Shown here one piece after another: positions 60,501 to 64,000 of a stretch of 64,000 nt of DNA (its first letter is position 1; the number at the start of each line of letters is the position of its first letter). The position numbers and the translations under genes were made by a program. Source of the DNA: Aquila chrysaetos chrysaetos (taxonomy: Eukaryota; Chordata; Aves; Accipitriformes; Accipitridae). The stretch is taken from NCBI RefSeq assembly GCF_900496995.4, contig NC_044005.1, forward strand, positions 29,058,363 to 29,122,362, in the 5' to 3' direction. The notes below the pieces were generated by a model. It worked only from the letters and a program-made list of their open reading frames with translations, searched no databases and was not told the DNA's origin.

Positions 60501-62299
60501 CTGATTTCATGGAAACAAACATACTAAAGCTAGCAAAGGAGCCCTCAAAAAAGGTGAATATTAAGATTGTATTAATGTATGTACCACAGATACTTCCTGT
60601 GAAAAAGAAAATGGGGGAGAGGGAGAGGGCGGGAAGTGAAACCTAAACACTGGCTTTGTGAAGTATTGCTGATATATCTGAGATTGTAAAGAGATGTAAA
60701 AGAAGTGGAGAAGAAAGCGGTTGTTAGCACACAGTGAAACTAAACTAATGAAGCTGATGGATTTTTGTGTCATGGCTGACTGCTCTTTTGATTGAGTTAA
60801 CGTTAAAGTACAGCATGAGCTTACTCGACATTAGAGAAGGCACATATACAAGACCTTACCGGTCACCCAGCCATGGAAAATGCTTCAAGCAGAAATTTTC
60901 CTTGATTAGATACCAGAGAACCCATATGGGAGGTAAAACTTTACCAAGCAGTGGATTCTCATCTCATCCACCAAGATGGCATTCATAGGATTTTTCCTTA
61001 CCTGACCACCTGTGTCCCTAACATCTTTGGTTTCTCTATTCCTGTGTGATTGGATTTAGAAAATAGTCTGAAAAATTACAGTGGAGGAGGAAGGAGAGGA
61101 AGGGAGAAAAGAAATAACTAAAAGGTAGGCAGACATACACGTACACACACACGTGCAGTAAAATCCTAGAAGGGCCATTTCCTTAGCAAACTAGTCTAAA
61201 ACATCCAGACTTAATTAGAGAAAGCTGACATGGGGAGTCAAAAAGTAGAAAGGTGAACTGTCCTAGATGTTAACTCCACTGATGATGCACCAGGACATGA
61301 TGCTGTTTCCCTACCCAGGCTGCCTGACTGTGACATTTTGACAGTACCTGTGTGCACGCTGGCCAGCACAGCATTGAGACCTCCTCATCTAGCGCAAGGC
61401 TATGAAAAATTAAAACATTGAAGCCAAGACTAACAGAGACAGCAAAGTATTACATTACCTGCTGCATGTTGCTCTCTGGTGCAGCAAAAAGTTTGGCATG
61501 GAGAGCAGGACACATCGCCTGCATGCAGATCAGCAGGGAAAGAAGTGACTGTATCTGCAAAACGCTTTTCCCTCTGGTTTGCCGGCCAGAGTTACTGGTT
61601 AGAATGGACGTTACACAGCCCCAGCCCAGCCCTGCCTTCAGGAGCAGAGCACAGGGAGAGACCAGAGCTCCAAGTCCTACTTAATTCTCTGGCCTGCTCC
61701 TGGCGCAACGTAGCTACTTACCCAGGGCACAGCGTAGCATTATAATCAAGCCCAGAATGAATAAAAAGGGGCTCAGGAGGATTAAAAAGGCTTTTATGGC
61801 TAGGGAAGTAAATACGAAAGAGAAAGAAAGTCCATTAACAGATGAGGGGGATGAAATTAATGGCAACTAAAAAATGGGTGAGATAATAGTCTTGCTAAAT
61901 GAAAAGTGAAAGGAACAATAAGGAACTGGAAGGTCCACTAAAAATAACCATTGGTAATCACATGTAAGACTCTACATTACATATTACATTTATCCTTATA
62001 TATTAAGAGAATTAGCTAACAAATTTATTCACCCCTTGATTATTATAACTTCAGTAAGTACATCTGCGTTTTCATGCATGACCTGGGTGATGTCGTAGCA
62101 GTTTCCAGGTGCTTCTCTAGTCAGACTAGTATCTTTGTGGCCTCACCGGTCCATCCATCATCTATCTGATCTTCATGTTGGCTAGCCTTTCCTTTGTTAT
62201 TCCACCCTTAGTGCTTCTGTAAGTGCCTTCCTGAATTTTTTTCCATCCATACAAAATTTAAGTAAGATTGTTAGCTAGTTTTTGACAGAGTCCCTTTTT
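57501..62299. other. No gene recognised; purine tracts and an AC repeat
   Basis: Holds a G/A tract at 60600-60640, another at 61081-61112, and an alternating AC/GT stretch at 61133-61157 that includes CACGTG. Two overlapping plus frames (61418-61684 and 61479-61745) sit in a GC-richer patch and are unconvincing. Region 58920-58950 has a faint 'gggcctgaatctg' old-repeat phrase. Confidence 0.45.
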
Positions 62300-62960
62300 C
62301 TCTAACTGTATTTCTACTACTAAAAAGCATTTTATCTTTATGACTTATGTCAGTGTATGTGCTTGTTCTTTTCAACATATTCAGGGCAGTTCATGTCCCT
62401 GATTAGTTGCCTCTTCTCTCCTCCAGAATTGACTGTATTGCATCAGTCACTGTGGTACAGGGCATCATGCTGTTAGTGTATCAAAGATCAGTTAGGACAG
62501 TCCCAGCAATGGAAACTTCTGCTCCTTCCATGTGTCAAAATCCTTTCACGGCAGTTTCAAAATAAATTCAATATTCCTGTTGAAATGGCATTTTTTTTGT
62601 GCCCAGCCCAATGGAAACCATTCATTCGCACCTGTTGTTCTTCACACTGTGATTTGATACTGACAGTAGAGGTCTGTGGTGCGTTCAGTGATGTGCTGTT
62701 GAATCCCGACATCTGTCAGCATCCTCCTAAGCCTTTGAGGTAGAAGGGTGTCAAATGCTTTCTAAATAATAAATAAAATATGCAGTTAGTGGGTGATCAT
62801 GTTTTTTCAGTGATGTGGTTTCAGCACTGTGGATGGATTAGGTGTCTAACCCTTCTCTGACACAAGCTTTCAGTAGCATGGTGATATTTCTAGCATTTGG
62901 TTCTGTGATCCTGTAATACAAGATGAATTTTACTTGAAAGGGATATTAGTGAGATGGCTC
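62300..62960 (-). mobile_element. LINE reverse-transcriptase relic, antisense
   Basis: On the minus strand, one frame from about 62775 to 62585 reads ...FII*KAFDTLLPQ, then LRRMLTDVGIQQHIT, then a stop after QYQITV, then RTTGANEWFPLGWAQKKC. KAFD (AFD codons at 62758-62750) is the classic RT motif A aspartate context. The GI(Q)xHIT, (N)EWF and (Q)xxC spacing agrees with RT domains of RTE/L1-like LINEs leading into motif B. About 60 codons are readable with one or two stops. Further on (lower coordinates) another frame gives EEATNQGHELP, reminiscent of the 'GLKLN' region. It is a degenerate, inactive fragment; boundaries and clade are uncertain and it is not obviously CR1. Confidence 0.65.
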
Positions 62961-64000
62961 AGTTGTAACACTCTTATGTCCACTTTCTTTGAAACGGATA
63001 GAAAAATTTCCTTCATCCAGTTCTATGGCTAATTTTTAAACATTTATACACAGTTGCAGATTTTCAACAAGATGAATATGACAGTTGTCAGTCAAATTTC
63101 ACAGTTTTGCTGGGGCATTCTCTACAGTGCTTTCCCAAGCTGCACTTTCAAATTAGCGTGCATCACATCCCTGGTAGAACTGATGGCCTGTGTGGCCCTG
63201 GCTTTCTTCTGTGTTTCTGCCATCCTAGACTGTGAGTAGCTCTAGGGAGGAAGGTAGGTTGACAAAGTGAACACTGCATCAGTACCAGCTATCAACTTTT
63301 ATTATATTCAGCCAGAAAAAAGGCTGTGGTAAGTCTAGCCACACAAACCTTTTTATCATTACCTCTCCTCTCTTTGCTTCACAAGTTGCATGCATTTGCT
63401 CTCTCTAGTTTTGCCAACCTTTGAGTTTATCAGCCTGCTTGCTTCTATGGTCCCTGTCCTGTATTTGCTCTCTATGTGTGAGTTACTTTTTACCATATCT
63501 CACCAGCTCAAAAGCTGGCATGACAGCATGGTCCAAGAGCTTTGCAGCAGAAAGTGGGCTTTACAGATAATTTTTCACTGCATCACAAAGTTCATTTCAT
63601 TTTTTCACCTTTTAACCCTTCACAGTGCTCACACTCTGTCTGGACATCAAGTTGTTTCACATGTTTCCGAGAAATTCCAGAAGCCGTGACTCTGCTTAAC
63701 AATTTGAAATTAATTTTATGTAAGCCAAAACCTGATGGTCTAGTCTTTATCCTAAATTCAAAAACGTCACTGTCCATTGAACATTCCATTCTTGGCCTTG
63801 GTTGTTTTTTATTTAATCAGGTTACATTTCTAGGGTGCTAACTGAGGAGGGATTTGCAGTGATCAAGTGATTAGGACTGTTAAAATCAATTAAATGCTTT
63901 TCTGCCTCATTTCATAAACCCAGATCAATGTTCTCTATTCATTTTGAGAATTCATATTGTTAATAATCCCAAGCCCTGTTACAAGAGTGACTGATAGATT
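62961..64000. other. No gene recognised; may contain more of the LINE
   Basis: If the LINE continues 5' on the minus strand, its upstream ORF/endonuclease part would lie here. The minus frame 63592-63789 (65 codons) and the plus frames 63390-63841 have no motif that lets me confirm this. Otherwise AT-rich to the window edge. Confidence 0.4.

Overview
This window looks like noncoding DNA from a bird genome, probably Neoaves. I find no protein-coding exon that I can defend. The bird call rests on three things. A roughly 590-bp solo LTR at 35750-36339 matches, from memory, a family common in bird genomes. Recognisable transposon sequence is sparse and mostly old (CR1/L3-type and RT-LINE relics). 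There are many short simple repeats but no mammalian SINE/L1 load. Most of the window is AT-rich and CpG-poor, with stop codons in all frames. The open frames (up to about 170 codons) have low-complexity or unrecognisable translations, often on both strands at once.

Layout. 1-8 kb: plain intergenic or intronic sequence with a TG microsatellite (855-894), an A42 tract (2176-2217), GC/CpG-richer patches near 1.4-2.0 and 4.1-4.45 kb, and a perfect 18-bp inverted repeat around a 243-bp spacer (6270-6548). 8-10.5 kb: two CpG-enriched patches (8065-8435 and 9530-10510) that look like candidate regulatory DNA. 10.5-20.8 kb: AT-rich, homeodomain-motif-rich sequence with another patch at 18.2-19.1 kb. 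20.5-21.4 kb: a minus-strand chain of three open frames that may be a decayed retrocopy. 22-31.9 kb: ancient repeat relics, namely a palindromic amniote repeat, an antisense CR1, a duplicated A/T-rich element and an L3/CR1-type 3' end.

35.7-36.3 kb: the solo LTR. 37.9-38.5 kb: the most functional-looking spot, a C38 homopolymer running into a CpG island with a CTCF/YY1-like site. It is probably a promoter or first exon of a gene or lncRNA lying mostly outside the window or not recognisable here. 42-54 kb: short tandem repeats, a second L3/CR1-type 3' end (50065-50165) and a 134-bp purine tract. 54-62 kb: hairpin palindromes and old repeat fragments. 62.3-63.0 kb: an antisense LINE reverse-transcriptase relic with a readable KAFD motif.

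I see no operon, CRISPR array, defence system, tRNA or rRNA, and no undescribed coding system. The best leads are the C38/CpG island, the frameshifted minus-strand coding-like block, the 6.3-kb inverted repeat and the CpG patches. Repeat-family names come from remembered consensus sequences and were not checked by alignment.
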